Shown here in pieces: positions 55,174-64,000 of a stretch of DNA of 64,000 nt. Below the pieces are notes generated by a model. That model had not been told where the DNA came from. It made no database searches and worked only from the letters and a program-made list of their open reading frames with translations. This DNA is from Isosphaera pallida ATCC 43644 (GTDB lineage: Bacteria > Planctomycetota > Planctomycetia > Isosphaerales > Isosphaeraceae): positions 1,736,001 to 1,800,000 of the forward strand of contig NC_014962.1 of NCBI RefSeq assembly GCF_000186345.1, given 5' to 3'. Position 1 is the stretch's first letter. Every line of letters starts with the position of its first letter. The position numbers and the translations under genes are program-made.

Positions 55174-56766
55174 TTATTCCGACTCGTCGCGGTTCAGACG
55201 GGGCGCAGGCACGTCGGCCACGGCGTCACGGGGCAGGGCGGCAACGAAGCGCCTGAGAGTCAACTCCAAACGCTCGACCACCTCGGGGTGGCTTTCGGCC
55301 ACATTGTCGCGTTCCCAGCGGTCCTCGGGCTTGCGGTAAAGCTGGGTGGGACGTGGCGGACCATCGGCGTCCGGATCGATCGGCAGGATCAGCAACCAGT
55401 CGCGGGTCCGAATGGCGTATTCTTCGGCGTCCATTCCCATGCAGGCGAATTCTCGAACCGAATGGATCCGTCCTCTAGCCAGTGGGAGCAGGTCTTTGCC
55501 GTGCAATGGGTCCACTTGGTCGCGGATTTCGCTTCGCGGAGCGTCCCAATCCGCGTCCCCAATCGAGTTGGACCGGGTCGCGTCTTTGGGGGCGGCTTCC
55601 CCATCCTCGTCCAAAGCGCCCGGAGGCCGGATGCCTAAGGCCGACAGAATCGTAGGGGCGAGATCGACCGCCTGAGTCAGCGCGTCCACCCTTCGACCCG
55701 CCTCGGCCGCGCCCGGCAAGCGGAGAATCAACGGGGTGTGGATCAATTCCTCGTGCAACCAGGGCAGGTAACGCCTCACAAAGTCATGTTCGCCCAGTGG
55801 TTCGCCCTGGTCAGCGGTGAAGAGGATCAGACTGTCTTCGGTGCGTCCCGTGGATTCCAAGGTCTCGAAAAGGCGTCCCAGACAATGGTCGAGGAAAGCG
55901 ACGGCCCCGGCGTAGGTTTTGCGGAGTCGGAGCAGTTCGGCGTCGGAGATTACGTCGCCGACCCAACCGGCAGGCACGTCGATGAGGGCGCGGATTTCCT
56001 CGGGCGATTCGTCGAACGAAGGGTCATCCACCAGGTCACCCTCCTGGTCGGCTCGGAAATCCTCAGGGTCGAGGGTAACGTAACGGTCACGGAAGGCCTC
56101 AGGCGCGTCCCAGGGACCATGAGGCGCGAAAAGGTCGATCCACAACAGGAACGGGTCAGGGCGTGGTCCCAGGCGCTCCAAACATTGGCAAGCCGCCGCC
56201 ACGGTTCGCGCAACGGGGAACCCTTCGGGGCGGCGTTCAGGGTTGAACACCGCTCGATTGCGTAAGAATTGCTCCCAGCGGGTCTTCCAGAGCGAGCGGT
56301 CAGGGTCGTCGCGTTCCGGTAGACGGAACCCCGGTTCGTCCTTGAGCTTGGGTTCAACCCCGCCCAAACGGGGATCGCCGGGCGGGATGAACGGGTCGTA
56401 ACCTGCGCCCCGGATGAACCGCACCTCGTCGAAGCCCCGAGTCCAACCGCCGGTGGCCGGATCGCGTAGAAACGGGTTGTCGGTGACCAACATACTCATC
56501 ACGCCCTGGTCCCGGAGCAGATCGCCCAGCATGGTTTCTTCGGCGAGCGGCGCGGTCCACCCCTTGTCGGGGTCGGGGAAGCTGTAGCGCCCGGTCCACC
56601 AGGAGCGACGGGTGGGAATCGTGGTGGCGTTCTCAAGGAAGTGGTGATCGAAGACCACCCCTTGGGCCGCCAAACGATCGAGGTTGGGGGTGTGAATCCA
56701 CGGATTGCCATAGGTTCCCAGATAACCCAGGTGCAACCCGTTGCAAGCGATGACCACGACGTTCAT
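55174..56766 (-). CDS. Sulfatase-family protein lacking catalytic residues
   Basis: 530-residue protein with the overall sulfatase/alkaline phosphatase superfamily layout: YLGTYGNPWIHTPNLDRLAAQGVVFDHHF, the active-site region ending PTRRSWWTGRY, and LILFTADQGEPLGEHDFV. Key residues are missing. The N-terminal Asp-Asp metal pair is absent (no Asp before residue 30; the aligned position reads ACNG). The formylglycine Cys/Ser of C/S-x-P-x-R is Thr49 (TIPTR), and the late D-H/N is D-Q. No signal peptide is seen, unlike most planctomycete sulfatases. It may be inactive, regulatory, or a Thr-nucleophile enzyme of the same superfamily. It sits alone between gyrA/DUF2721 and the permease gene. Confidence 0.85.
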   Translation of the reverse strand: MNVVVIACNGLHLGYLGTYGNPWIHTPNLDRLAAQGVVFDHHFLENATTIPTRRSWWTGRYSFPDPDKGWTAPLAEETMLGDLLRDQGVMSMLVTDNPFLRDPATGGWTRGFDEVRFIRGAGYDPFIPPGDPRLGGVEPKLKDEPGFRLPERDDPDRSLWKTRWEQFLRNRAVFNPERRPEGFPVARTVAAACQCLERLGPRPDPFLLWIDLFAPHGPWDAPEAFRDRYVTLDPEDFRADQEGDLVDDPSFDESPEEIRALIDVPAGWVGDVISDAELLRLRKTYAGAVAFLDHCLGRLFETLESTGRTEDSLILFTADQGEPLGEHDFVRRYLPWLHEELIHTPLILRLPGAAEAGRRVDALTQAVDLAPTILSALGIRPPGALDEDGEAAPKDATRSNSIGDADWDAPRSEIRDQVDPLHGKDLLPLARGRIHSVREFACMGMDAEEYAIRTRDWLLILPIDPDADGPPRPTQLYRKPEDRWERDNVAESHPEVVERLELTLRRFVAALPRDAVADVPAPRLNRDESE

Positions 56767-56910
56767 AGCGACATGCTGATCCTTGATTAACTGACATCGA
56801 GGAGATGAGGCGGCTTAGAGGCTTTGGCCGTTGGGATGGTCTTCAGGGCTTCGGATGGTTTTCAGGGCCGCAAGGTTGAGGTGGTCGGGAGCGGTAGCGA
56901 CGAGATTCGG

Positions 56911-58914
56911 TCAGGCCACCAAGAGCAAGCCGACGGATTCGGGCAGTTGTTCGGCGACGCCGGAGATCACATCTCCCTTCATCGCCTTCCAGAGGGTTCC
57001 GCGGCGGGTTGCGCCGAGCATGAGCAGGTCGGCCCCGTGGGTCACGGCCATGTCGAGAATGGCGTCGGGGATGTCGCGGGCCACGCCGTAAAGCAGGCGG
57101 ATCGGCACGCCTTCCTTCTTGGCCTGTTCGCGCACCTGCTCGAAGAGCTTCAGGGCGTCCTCGTCCTCGTCGAGTTTGGGCGGTTCCACCAGGCCCATTG
57201 GCGTGACCGCCAGGTGCCTGAGGAAGAGGATCTGCAATTCGGCGTGACGGTTCTTCGCTTCCTCAAACGCGAACTTGAGCAATCGGGGATTGCCCTGAGT
57301 GGCCACCATCACCCGGGCTTTGGGTTTGTAGCCACCGGGCACCATCATCAACCGCTTGGGGCGGGTCTCTAAAGGCTTGCCGTCGGGACCCAGTTCCACC
57401 TCGACGCGGCGGGAACGATACGCCAGAATCTCGGGGCGAAACTGTTGGACCTTGTAGCTGGCCCCCGCCAAAACACAGACCAGAACCGCCGAAACCGCGA
57501 AGCCGCCCAAGGTGTCGTGAAAGGCGATTTCGACGAAGAGAACCGCGAGAGTCAACACGACTCCCGAAATCACATAGCCGCGGCGGGTCAACTGTCCCAA
57601 CGGCACGGCGGGGTGAATCGCCATCGTGCCCAGACGCGCTGAGAGACCCGCGGCCAAGACCACCAGGGCGAAACTGCGGGCGTCCGGCTTGTCAAAGACA
57701 ATTGTGATCTCGATGGCGATGAGCAACAACGTCACCCCGGCCATGAGGATCCGCTCGCCCCGGCGGATGTCCAGCGCCCGATTGGTGGCGATCGAACCGA
57801 GGTTGATCCCAATCGCTCCCACGATGCCGATGGCGTACAGGCCGCCTAACGACTCGACATAGGGAAACACCACCACCACAACGGCTGGCACCACCGCTGC
57901 GATCACCAGCGGCAGCTTGGGCATCCCGAACCGGTTGAGCCGTCCAAACGCCTCGGGCAATTCTCGGTCGCGCGAAAGCATGAACAGCACGGAGACCAAC
58001 GCCCCGACCGCGGTGTTGACCGCCGAGAACAGCAACGCCGCAAAACAGACCCCGCTGGCCGCAGCGAACGCCGGTCCCACGTAAGTCTCGGCGATGACCT
58101 TGATCATGTCGCCGGTATGAGCCGGCACGAGACCACCGGTCTCGGGATCGAGCCGATACAGCACGTCGTCGGCCAAGGTGAGCATGGCCGCGCAGAGGAT
58201 CAGGTTCAGCAGCACGATCTCGGTCATCACCGGCAGGATCGCCCGCTTGGCGGTTCGGCCCACTGGCTGAACCATCACCCCGGTCATGTTGGCGATCGCC
58301 TCGACGCCCGAGAGGGCCAAAATGATCTCGGTAAAGCCGACCCACGCCCGCCCCGGTCCTTCCTTAAAGGGCGATTCGACCACCATGTTGCCCAGATAAG
58401 GCAGGCAGGCCACGCCAATAATCAGCGTGAACACCACCGTCGCCATCGCCACGATCATCGCCGCCGTACCGGTCTTGGTCGGCCCCAGCACGTTGACCGC
58501 CCCAATCGCCAAGATGCCTAAGGCCGCTAAGGCCGCATCCACCGGCAGAATCCCCAGGATCGTGTAGTCTTTGATCCCGAGATAATGAAACGCCTCCAAA
58601 CATGAGAGGCTGGCGGTCACCACGTAATCAGCACAGAGCAGCAGGCCGCCGAAGACAGCAAGCAGCTGCGAGCGCTGTTGGGCGGAGGAATAAACGCCGC
58701 CGCCGTCGGGAAACAAGCGACAGGCAATGGTGTAGCACCAGCCCACGGCAATCAGCACCAGGCTCATCGCCGCGACCATCCAAAACGACGCCCGCCCGTT
58801 GAAGGCGAACGCCAAACCCAACACATAGAGGCGACTGGTCCCCCAGTCGCCAAACAAGATCGGCCCGGCGTGATACCACTTCAGTTCGCGGGGACGCTCT
58901 CCGAATCCGCTCAT
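56911..58914 (-). CDS. APC-type amino-acid permease fused to a universal-stress (UspA) domain
   Basis: About 667 residues. The first 480 residues form an APC-superfamily transporter with about 12 hydrophobic helices: GPILFGDWGTSRLYVLGLAFAF, GGVYSSAQQRSQLLAVFGGLL, FTEIILALSGVEAIANMTGV and AALLFSAVNTAVGALVSVLFMLSRD. The C-terminal 150 residues are a UspA domain: ARVMVATQGNPRLLKFAFEEA, AELQILFLRHLAV and the nucleotide-loop-like GADLLMLGATRRGTLWKAMKGDV. ATG 58914 is chosen because MSGFGERPRELKWYHAGP starts the protein; the frame upstream to 59322 is low-complexity. Similar permease-Usp fusions exist in several bacteria; the Usp domain may gate transport with ATP or stress signals. Confidence 0.88.
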   Translation of the reverse strand: MSGFGERPRELKWYHAGPILFGDWGTSRLYVLGLAFAFNGRASFWMVAAMSLVLIAVGWCYTIACRLFPDGGGVYSSAQQRSQLLAVFGGLLLCADYVVTASLSCLEAFHYLGIKDYTILGILPVDAALAALGILAIGAVNVLGPTKTGTAAMIVAMATVVFTLIIGVACLPYLGNMVVESPFKEGPGRAWVGFTEIILALSGVEAIANMTGVMVQPVGRTAKRAILPVMTEIVLLNLILCAAMLTLADDVLYRLDPETGGLVPAHTGDMIKVIAETYVGPAFAAASGVCFAALLFSAVNTAVGALVSVLFMLSRDRELPEAFGRLNRFGMPKLPLVIAAVVPAVVVVVFPYVESLGGLYAIGIVGAIGINLGSIATNRALDIRRGERILMAGVTLLLIAIEITIVFDKPDARSFALVVLAAGLSARLGTMAIHPAVPLGQLTRRGYVISGVVLTLAVLFVEIAFHDTLGGFAVSAVLVCVLAGASYKVQQFRPEILAYRSRRVEVELGPDGKPLETRPKRLMMVPGGYKPKARVMVATQGNPRLLKFAFEEAKNRHAELQILFLRHLAVTPMGLVEPPKLDEDEDALKLFEQVREQAKKEGVPIRLLYGVARDIPDAILDMAVTHGADLLMLGATRRGTLWKAMKGDVISGVAEQLPESVGLLLVA

Positions 58915-59439
58915 GACCTCGGGACTCCCCGTCTCCGAGCATTCCCGCCGCTTAATTGCGTTCGGCTCACGTTGATCGCGCCAATCATCCGGGTCGTGCG
59001 GCGTCGTTTGGGCTGAGCGATCGGTTCGGTTCGCTGCGCGCCCCCAGAACGAAGACCGGAGCAGTGAACCACCCGCCCCTTGCCCGTCCCACCCCGCCCG
59101 TGACGCCAAGAGGAACGGTGATGAGAATGGGGCTTGATTACACCAACCCTCCAACCCCCCCGTCAACCCGTCGTCCGACCACGTTCCCTCTTGACTGCCG
59201 GCCCTCCGCGTGGAACCATGATTTTTTAACAATCGTGGACGATTCCTCCTTCCGTAGGCCTCATCGGTTTGGTCCCGGCTTGCGGCGCGGTCCAAACATG
59301 TTGAGACATGTTGAGCCGCCACCCCCAGTCACCCATTCTTTCCCACTCTCCCCGATTGCGTCACACCCCACCGATTGTTTGGCCTCCCTCCCTTGCAGAC
59401 CATTCCACGCCACTCCATCCCACGCCAGGAGTTCATCTC
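58915..59439. other. Divergent intergenic region
   Basis: 525 bases between the permease-Usp gene (minus) and an oxidoreductase gene (plus). No convincing gene. TTGACT at 59191-59196 could be a -35 element for the plus-strand gene, but no good -10 follows at the right distance. Confidence 0.4.
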
Positions 59440-60813
59440 ATGCGCACACTCCAAGAATCATCCGGCTTGACCCGACGCGAGGCGCTTAGGACCACGACTC
59501 GGGTGGCCGCTGCCTCGGCCCTAACCGGGCTTTCGGTTCCCCTGGTCCACGCCGGCGAGACCAACACAATTCAAATCGCCCTGATCGGCTGCGGAGGTCG
59601 TGGCACCGGCGCGGTGGGCGACGCGCTGTCCACCCAGGCTGGGCCGGTCAAGCTGGTGGCAATGGCCGACTGTTTCGAGGATCGTCTGGAATCCAGCTAC
59701 GCCAATCTCTCCAAGCGTTACGCCGACCACATGGAGGTCAACTCCGACCGTAAGTTCGTCGGCCTGGACGCCTATAAGCATGCCATTGACTGCCTCAAGC
59801 CGGGCGACGTGGCGATCCTCGCTACCCCTCCAGCCTTCCGTTGGCCCCACTTCGCCTATGCCATCGAAAAAGGGGTCCACGTCTTTATGGAGAAGCCGGT
59901 CACCGTGGACGGCCCCACCACGAAACGGATGCTTGAACTCGGTGCCGAATCGGTCCGCAAAAACCTCAAGGTCGGCGTCGGCCTCATGTGCCGCCACTGC
60001 GAAGCCCGCGAGCAACTTTACCAGCGGATCATGGACGGTCAAATCGGCGAGATCCTACTGTTGCGGGCTTATCGCATGGTCGGCCCCACCGGCTCGGCTG
60101 CCACCGGTCCTAGACCCGAAGGCATGTCCGAACTGGAACACCAGATTCGTCGCTTCCACGCCTTCCTCTGGGCCAGCGGCGGATCCTTCTCTGACTTTTT
60201 GATCCACAACATCGACGAATGCTGCTGGATGAAGAACGCCTGGCCGATCAAAGCCCAAGGCTCCGGCGGTAACTTCGAGCGCGGCGACCGCGTGGATCAG
60301 AACTTCGACACCTACTCGGTCGAATACACCTTTGAAGACGGCTCCAAGCTGATGCTCGAAGGCCGCAACATGGAAGGCTGCCACCAGGAGTTCGCCTCTT
60401 ATGCCCACGGCACCAAGGGAGCCGCCGTTATCTCCACCTCGGGACATTCCCCGGCCAAGTGCCGTATCTCCAAAACCCAAAACTTCAACCGTTCCGACCT
60501 GACCTGGAGCTTCCCCGGACGCGAACCCTCTCCCTATCAACGCGAGTGGGACCACCTCATGGCCGCCATCCGCGAAGATCGCCCCTTCAACGAAGTCCAA
60601 CGCGGCTGCCAAGCCAGCCTCGTTACCTCAATGGGACGCATGGCCGCCCACACCGGCCAGGTCGTCACCTACGACGACATGCTCAACTGCCCCCATGAGT
60701 TTGCCCCCAACGTCGATCGCCTCTCCTTCGACGGTCCCGCCCCCCTCGTCGCCGACGAAACCGGCAAGTATCCCCGTCCTGCTCCCGGTATCAAGCGCGA
60801 TCGCGAATATTGA
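59440..60813 (+). CDS. Tat-exported Gfo/Idh/MocA oxidoreductase
   Basis: 457 residues. Tat signal TRREALRTTTRVAAASALTGLS, then the Rossmann motif IQIALIGCGGRGTGAVGDAL and MADCFEDRL. The catalytic motif is HVFMEKPVTVDGPTTKRML; VGVGLMCRHCEAREQLYQRI follows. SDFLIHNIDECCWMKNAWPIKAQ and GAAVISTSGHSPAKC lie in the C-terminal domain. AGGAG lies 8 bases before ATG 59440, and the frame from 59308 is rejected for that reason. Exported sugar dehydrogenases of this kind are numerous in Planctomycetes. Substrate unknown. Confidence 0.93.
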   Translation: MRTLQESSGLTRREALRTTTRVAAASALTGLSVPLVHAGETNTIQIALIGCGGRGTGAVGDALSTQAGPVKLVAMADCFEDRLESSYANLSKRYADHMEVNSDRKFVGLDAYKHAIDCLKPGDVAILATPPAFRWPHFAYAIEKGVHVFMEKPVTVDGPTTKRMLELGAESVRKNLKVGVGLMCRHCEAREQLYQRIMDGQIGEILLLRAYRMVGPTGSAATGPRPEGMSELEHQIRRFHAFLWASGGSFSDFLIHNIDECCWMKNAWPIKAQGSGGNFERGDRVDQNFDTYSVEYTFEDGSKLMLEGRNMEGCHQEFASYAHGTKGAAVISTSGHSPAKCRISKTQNFNRSDLTWSFPGREPSPYQREWDHLMAAIREDRPFNEVQRGCQASLVTSMGRMAAHTGQVVTYDDMLNCPHEFAPNVDRLSFDGPAPLVADETGKYPRPAPGIKRDREY

Positions 60814-60844
60814 TCCCCAATACCCGCCCTCAAACCTGTACCTT

Positions 60845-60874
60845 GTGGTTCCGGAGCTTCCACCCCGGAACCAC
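60845..60874. terminator. Hairpin between convergent genes
   Basis: Perfect 10-bp stem GTGGTTCCGG/CCGGAACCAC with a 10-base loop, 31 bases after the oxidoreductase stop. No T-run follows, so this is a probable but not certain terminator. Confidence 0.6.
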
Positions 60875-60950
60875 TCGGTCAAGACAAGAGCGAGGTTCGG
60901 GTCGCTTCACGAGAATGTCGTCACAGGAGCGGCTTGTCGCAGAGGTGTCC

Positions 60951-60990
60951 TTGCAAATATAAACTTGTTCTTCCAAATATAGACCTGTTT
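60951..60990. repeat. Two imperfect 20-bp tandem units in an AT-rich pocket
   Basis: TTGCAAATATAAACTTGTTC and TTCCAAATATAGACCTGTTT are adjacent 20-base units matching at 16 of 20 positions. The AT-rich patch is unusual here and lies just beyond the 3' end of the kinase gene. It may be a protein-binding site or chance. Confidence 0.4.
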
Positions 60991-61014
60991 ACACGGCCCT
61001 CTTGAACTCAACTA

Positions 61015-64000
61015 CTAGATCCTGGCCTTTGGTTTTAGACCGCTTGTTTCTCGATCGCCAACCCTTGAGATTGAAATCGCCTCATCGGTAGCGGGCAACT
61101 GTTGCAACCGCTTGGGATCGCGCACTGGAGCCAATCCGGGGAGGCCCCACAACTGTGAGCGTATCGAGGCCCGCGCGGTGGTGGCCAACGGCTCCAACCA
61201 ACTCCGGGCCCAATTACGAAGCGTGGCGGGCTGTCGCAACGACGTGGCCACCTTCTCAAAGGCTTCGATCTGGATTCGCCAGGAAACACCAACCCAGGAC
61301 TGCTCTCCCATTTCGACCAGTTTGAGCGCGGCCAATGCGAGCCCGAGGCGGGTTTCTTGGTCGGTGTCGAGCAAATTGAGCGTGGGGGTGAGCTGATCAG
61401 CGTCGTTGAGGCGCTGAGCCAGCGTCAAGGCGGGAACGATCCATCCCCGCGCGAGGGCGGCTTGGATCATCAACATGCTGAACTCGGGGTTGTGTTGCGG
61501 ATCGAACCCGCACAACTCGCCCCTACTCCAGACCTCGACCCATCGACAGGCTGTTTCCAACTGTCGGGCATGTTCAATCGCCCCCATCAGCTGCCGTTGG
61601 TTGCGAGGCGATTGCCGTGGTCCTTCGCGTTCACCGATCAACTTCAACGCACATTCGAGCATTTGAGCCGCCTCGGCGAATCGTCCGACCGTGCCCAGCA
61701 GATCTCCATAAACCAATGCCGGTTCAAACCAATCGGGGTGATCAGCCTGAACTTGGGCCGCAAGATCAACCGCTTCAGCGGTTTGTTGGCTTCGCATCAG
61801 TAAAACGGCCAGTGTCAAGCGGAGCGAAGGGTCGTGGGGCTGATTTTTCATGAGACCTCGCGTGACGTGGATGGCTCGGTTGAGATCGTCGTCATTTGCG
61901 AGAACCTCCAACAATGCCGAACGCACTTTGGGATGGGGCGGCTTGAAGGTACTTAGCCGTAGTAAGCTAGTTTCTGCGTCGCCAAACCGACCCGCCCGCG
62001 CTTGAGCCATCCCTAGGTTGTAGAGGTAGGCAGCGGTTTCTTCAAGAGGGATGTCTTGGCTGGAAGCGGCGTTGGTGAAGGCTCGCTCGAATAATTCGAT
62101 CGCTTCCCCCAGACGTCCTTGGCGAAACCTCAATAGGGCAAGTTGACCTGAGGCGCGGGGTTCGTTGGGGTTAAGAGCCAATGCGTGCCGCCAGCTGGCT
62201 TCTGCCTCGTCGATTCGGCCCAATTGGGCTAAGGCCATTCCCAAGGATGTAAATCCCAGGGCATGATCCGAATGAGACTCCAACACGCGCCGACACAAGG
62301 CGACCGCACGCTCAGGTTCGCCCAATCGTCTCAGTAACTCGGCAAGACGGATTAACTGCACATCCATCATCTCCGGGCGGCCTTCCAACCGCTCTTCGAT
62401 CCGATCCAGGGTTCGTCGAGCCGTTTCGGGGTCGCCCGCCTGCAATTGGAGTCGAGCCAAGGTGTAGCGGGCACCCCACGAGTCGCCGTCACATTCCACT
62501 GCCGCACGCGCCGCGTCGAGCGCCTCGGTTACACGCCCGCGACCCTCGATCGCCTGGGCGAGCATGAGCCAACCGCGGCTCTCCTTGGGATGGCGTTCCA
62601 AGATCGCTCTGGAGAACGCTTCCACGTCGTTGAATCGTTGATGAGCGAGCAACGAACCGGCGTGATTGAGTTGAACGCTCAGCGAATCGGGACGAAGCGC
62701 GAGGGCCACCGGTGAGCCCATTTGTCGGTTGTCGGAATGACGGATACGCTGACTTGCCAAGACAAGCTGAATCGCGTCAGGCATCCGGGCCAACGCGACT
62801 ACTCCCAATGATGCCGAACGATCGTCGTCCATGCTCAGGAGGGTTTGCAGCAACAAAACCACGGTCGTAGGTGACTCAACCCAGCTGGGCGGCGATGGCT
62901 CGGGAGACGATAGGAACGAGATCAACCCATCGAGCGCCCCGGCATCGCGATTGAGCAATGCCGCGCGGATCAAGATTCGAACCGGGTCGGGATCAAGCTG
63001 ATCGGTCGTAGCGCGAACTCGTTGGGCCAAGTCGCGGTGTTCGGGAACCGACCCAAGCCAGCCCAACCAGTCGTTCAGCGCGATGACCCAAATCGGCCGC
63101 TGCTCGTCAGCGAGCGAGACAGGGATCGGGCCAGGATCAGCCTGATTGGGGCCAGCGAACGACCAACCTCGTCGCTTAAAGAAGTCCCAATAGTTGCTGA
63201 GTACGCCGATCTCGTCGGCCGGGATGGTTTCGTAGGGACGAAGAGCGATGGATTCCACTTCGTTGAAGAGATCGCGTGCGGCGCGCGAGGCGGCCGCCCG
63301 TTCTCGAATGCGATCCACTCGCTGGCCGGCAAACCACCAGGACGAAACCCGAGCCGCGTCCTCCTCGGCGCGTTCGGCGACTTCGACGGCGTGTCGCCAA
63401 ACCTCGCCGATGTGTCGGGGGTCGGTTTGCGCGGCGGCCTGTTGGGCTTCGCGTTCAGCGCGAAGCCACGCCTCGTCCAACCGACGCATCCAATTAGCCC
63501 GCTCAGAACCGGCCAAAGTCGCCCCCAAACCAATGACGGCGGCCAACGCGACCAAGCCAACCAGAAAACGCCGCTGCTGACGTTCAGCAACGGCACGCTG
63601 CTTTGCTTCAACCGCCTCCAATTCAGCGCGTCGCAACCGTTCGCTGGTTTGGCGTCGATACTCACTCAACCAAGCCGCTACCACCCCGGCGTTTTGTGGA
63701 CGATCGTGAGGATGGACCGCAAGACAACGCTGAGTGAACCCGATTAACTCGGCATCGCCCGGATGAAATTGCAAGATCAGATGGATCATTGTTTGATTAT
63801 CAGGGATCATACCAGTGAGGATTCGGAAGAGGATGACGCCAAGACTATACACATCGGCACGCGCGTCAACCTGGGCGGCATTTCCCTGGACTTGCTCGGG
63901 GGCGGCGAAGCCGGGAGTGCCCAAACACATGCTTGGCGTCGTGACGGGCTCCAATGGTTCACCTTCAAGCCATCGCGGCGCGTCTTGGGACCGAGTTTCA
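61015..64000 (-). CDS. Serine/threonine protein kinase with TPR-type tail (5' end beyond window)
   Basis: C-terminal 995 or so residues of a Hanks-type kinase; the reading frame is open to the right edge, so the N-lobe and catalytic loop lie outside. The activation-segment end GTPGFAAPEQV and VDARADVYSLGVILFRILTG identify the C-lobe, followed by CLAVHPHDRP. A Gln/Arg/Glu coiled coil (RAELEAVEAKQRAVAERQQRR) leads to one membrane helix (FLVGLVALAAVIGLGATLAG). The extracytoplasmic part is about 800 residues with TPR-like helical repeats, for example EPRASGQLALLRFRQGRLGEAIELFERAF and LGMALAQLGRIDEAEASWRHALALNP. The planctomycete kinase-TPR architecture suggests a membrane sensor kinase; its ligand is unknown. 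Confidence 0.93.
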   Translation of the reverse strand, partial: ETRSQDAPRWLEGEPLEPVTTPSMCLGTPGFAAPEQVQGNAAQVDARADVYSLGVILFRILTGMIPDNQTMIHLILQFHPGDAELIGFTQRCLAVHPHDRPQNAGVVAAWLSEYRRQTSERLRRAELEAVEAKQRAVAERQQRRFLVGLVALAAVIGLGATLAGSERANWMRRLDEAWLRAEREAQQAAAQTDPRHIGEVWRHAVEVAERAEEDAARVSSWWFAGQRVDRIRERAAASRAARDLFNEVESIALRPYETIPADEIGVLSNYWDFFKRRGWSFAGPNQADPGPIPVSLADEQRPIWVIALNDWLGWLGSVPEHRDLAQRVRATTDQLDPDPVRILIRAALLNRDAGALDGLISFLSSPEPSPPSWVESPTTVVLLLQTLLSMDDDRSASLGVVALARMPDAIQLVLASQRIRHSDNRQMGSPVALALRPDSLSVQLNHAGSLLAHQRFNDVEAFSRAILERHPKESRGWLMLAQAIEGRGRVTEALDAARAAVECDGDSWGARYTLARLQLQAGDPETARRTLDRIEERLEGRPEMMDVQLIRLAELLRRLGEPERAVALCRRVLESHSDHALGFTSLGMALAQLGRIDEAEASWRHALALNPNEPRASGQLALLRFRQGRLGEAIELFERAFTNAASSQDIPLEETAAYLYNLGMAQARAGRFGDAETSLLRLSTFKPPHPKVRSALLEVLANDDDLNRAIHVTRGLMKNQPHDPSLRLTLAVLLMRSQQTAEAVDLAAQVQADHPDWFEPALVYGDLLGTVGRFAEAAQMLECALKLIGEREGPRQSPRNQRQLMGAIEHARQLETACRWVEVWSRGELCGFDPQHNPEFSMLMIQAALARGWIVPALTLAQRLNDADQLTPTLNLLDTDQETRLGLALAALKLVEMGEQSWVGVSWRIQIEAFEKVATSLRQPATLRNWARSWLEPLATTARASIRSQLWGLPGLAPVRDPKRLQQLPATDEAISISRVGDRETSGLKPKARI

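Overview
This window looks like an ordinary chromosomal stretch from a planctomycete, most likely of the Isosphaera/Gemmata side of the phylum. The species is inferred from gene families only. Hallmarks are a DUF1559 prepilin-like protein, a PSCyt1/DUF1549/DUF1553 protein followed by a DUF1501 protein, two fused DUF1080 domains, several Tat-exported Gfo/Idh/MocA oxidoreductases, a TIGR03067 protein, a sulfatase-like protein, and a Ser/Thr kinase with a large TPR-type tail. DNA is GC-rich and genes sit on both strands in short operons. I saw no tRNA, rRNA, CRISPR array, insertion sequence or prophage.

Layout. 0-5.3 kb: prepilin-like protein with two related small lipoproteins, then a convergent 1180-residue Asp-box/VPS10-like secreted protein. 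5.3-8.1 kb: a probable metal-homeostasis unit (COG0523 GTPase and exported DUF4198 protein) with a clear promoter, a Fur/Zur-like palindrome over its -10 box, a long leader and a strong terminator. 8.1-11.3 kb: uracil phosphoribosyltransferase and a GNAT acetyltransferase. 11.7-19.1 kb: DUF1549/1553 protein, DUF1501 protein, GT2 glycosyltransferase and double-DUF1080 protein. 19.2-25.5 kb: ferrochelatase, lone PxpC/KipA-like protein, Apt, MFS transporter and PurD carrying an unusual insertion. 25.7-30.5 kb: two translationally coupled GT4 glycosyltransferases and a large extracellular protein. 30.8-35.5 kb: oxidoreductase, DapA, sodium:solute symporter and nucleoside 2-deoxyribosyltransferase-like protein.

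35.8-39.6 kb: four consecutive exported proteins (Pro-rich, Gly/His-rich, unknown, acetolactate-decarboxylase-like). 39.5-45.3 kb, all on the minus strand: unknown protein, SelA, acyl carrier protein, and two FabF paralogues that look homogenised by gene conversion. 46.2-49.1 kb: Tat-exported oxidoreductase, sugar isomerase-like protein and TIGR03067 protein, probably one sugar-degrading unit. 49.6-55 kb: unknown exported protein, GyrA with non-standard quinolone-determining residues, and a DUF2721 protein. 55.2-60.8 kb: sulfatase-family protein lacking its catalytic residues, amino-acid permease fused to a universal-stress domain, and another Tat-exported oxidoreductase. 61.0 kb to the right edge: C-terminal part of a Ser/Thr kinase.

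No single large undescribed system is evident. The best leads are the COG0523/DUF4198 control region, the unknown gene coupled to selA, the degenerate sulfatase, the PurD insertion and the paired lipoproteins behind the DUF1559 gene. Family names are from motif recognition by eye; no database search was run.
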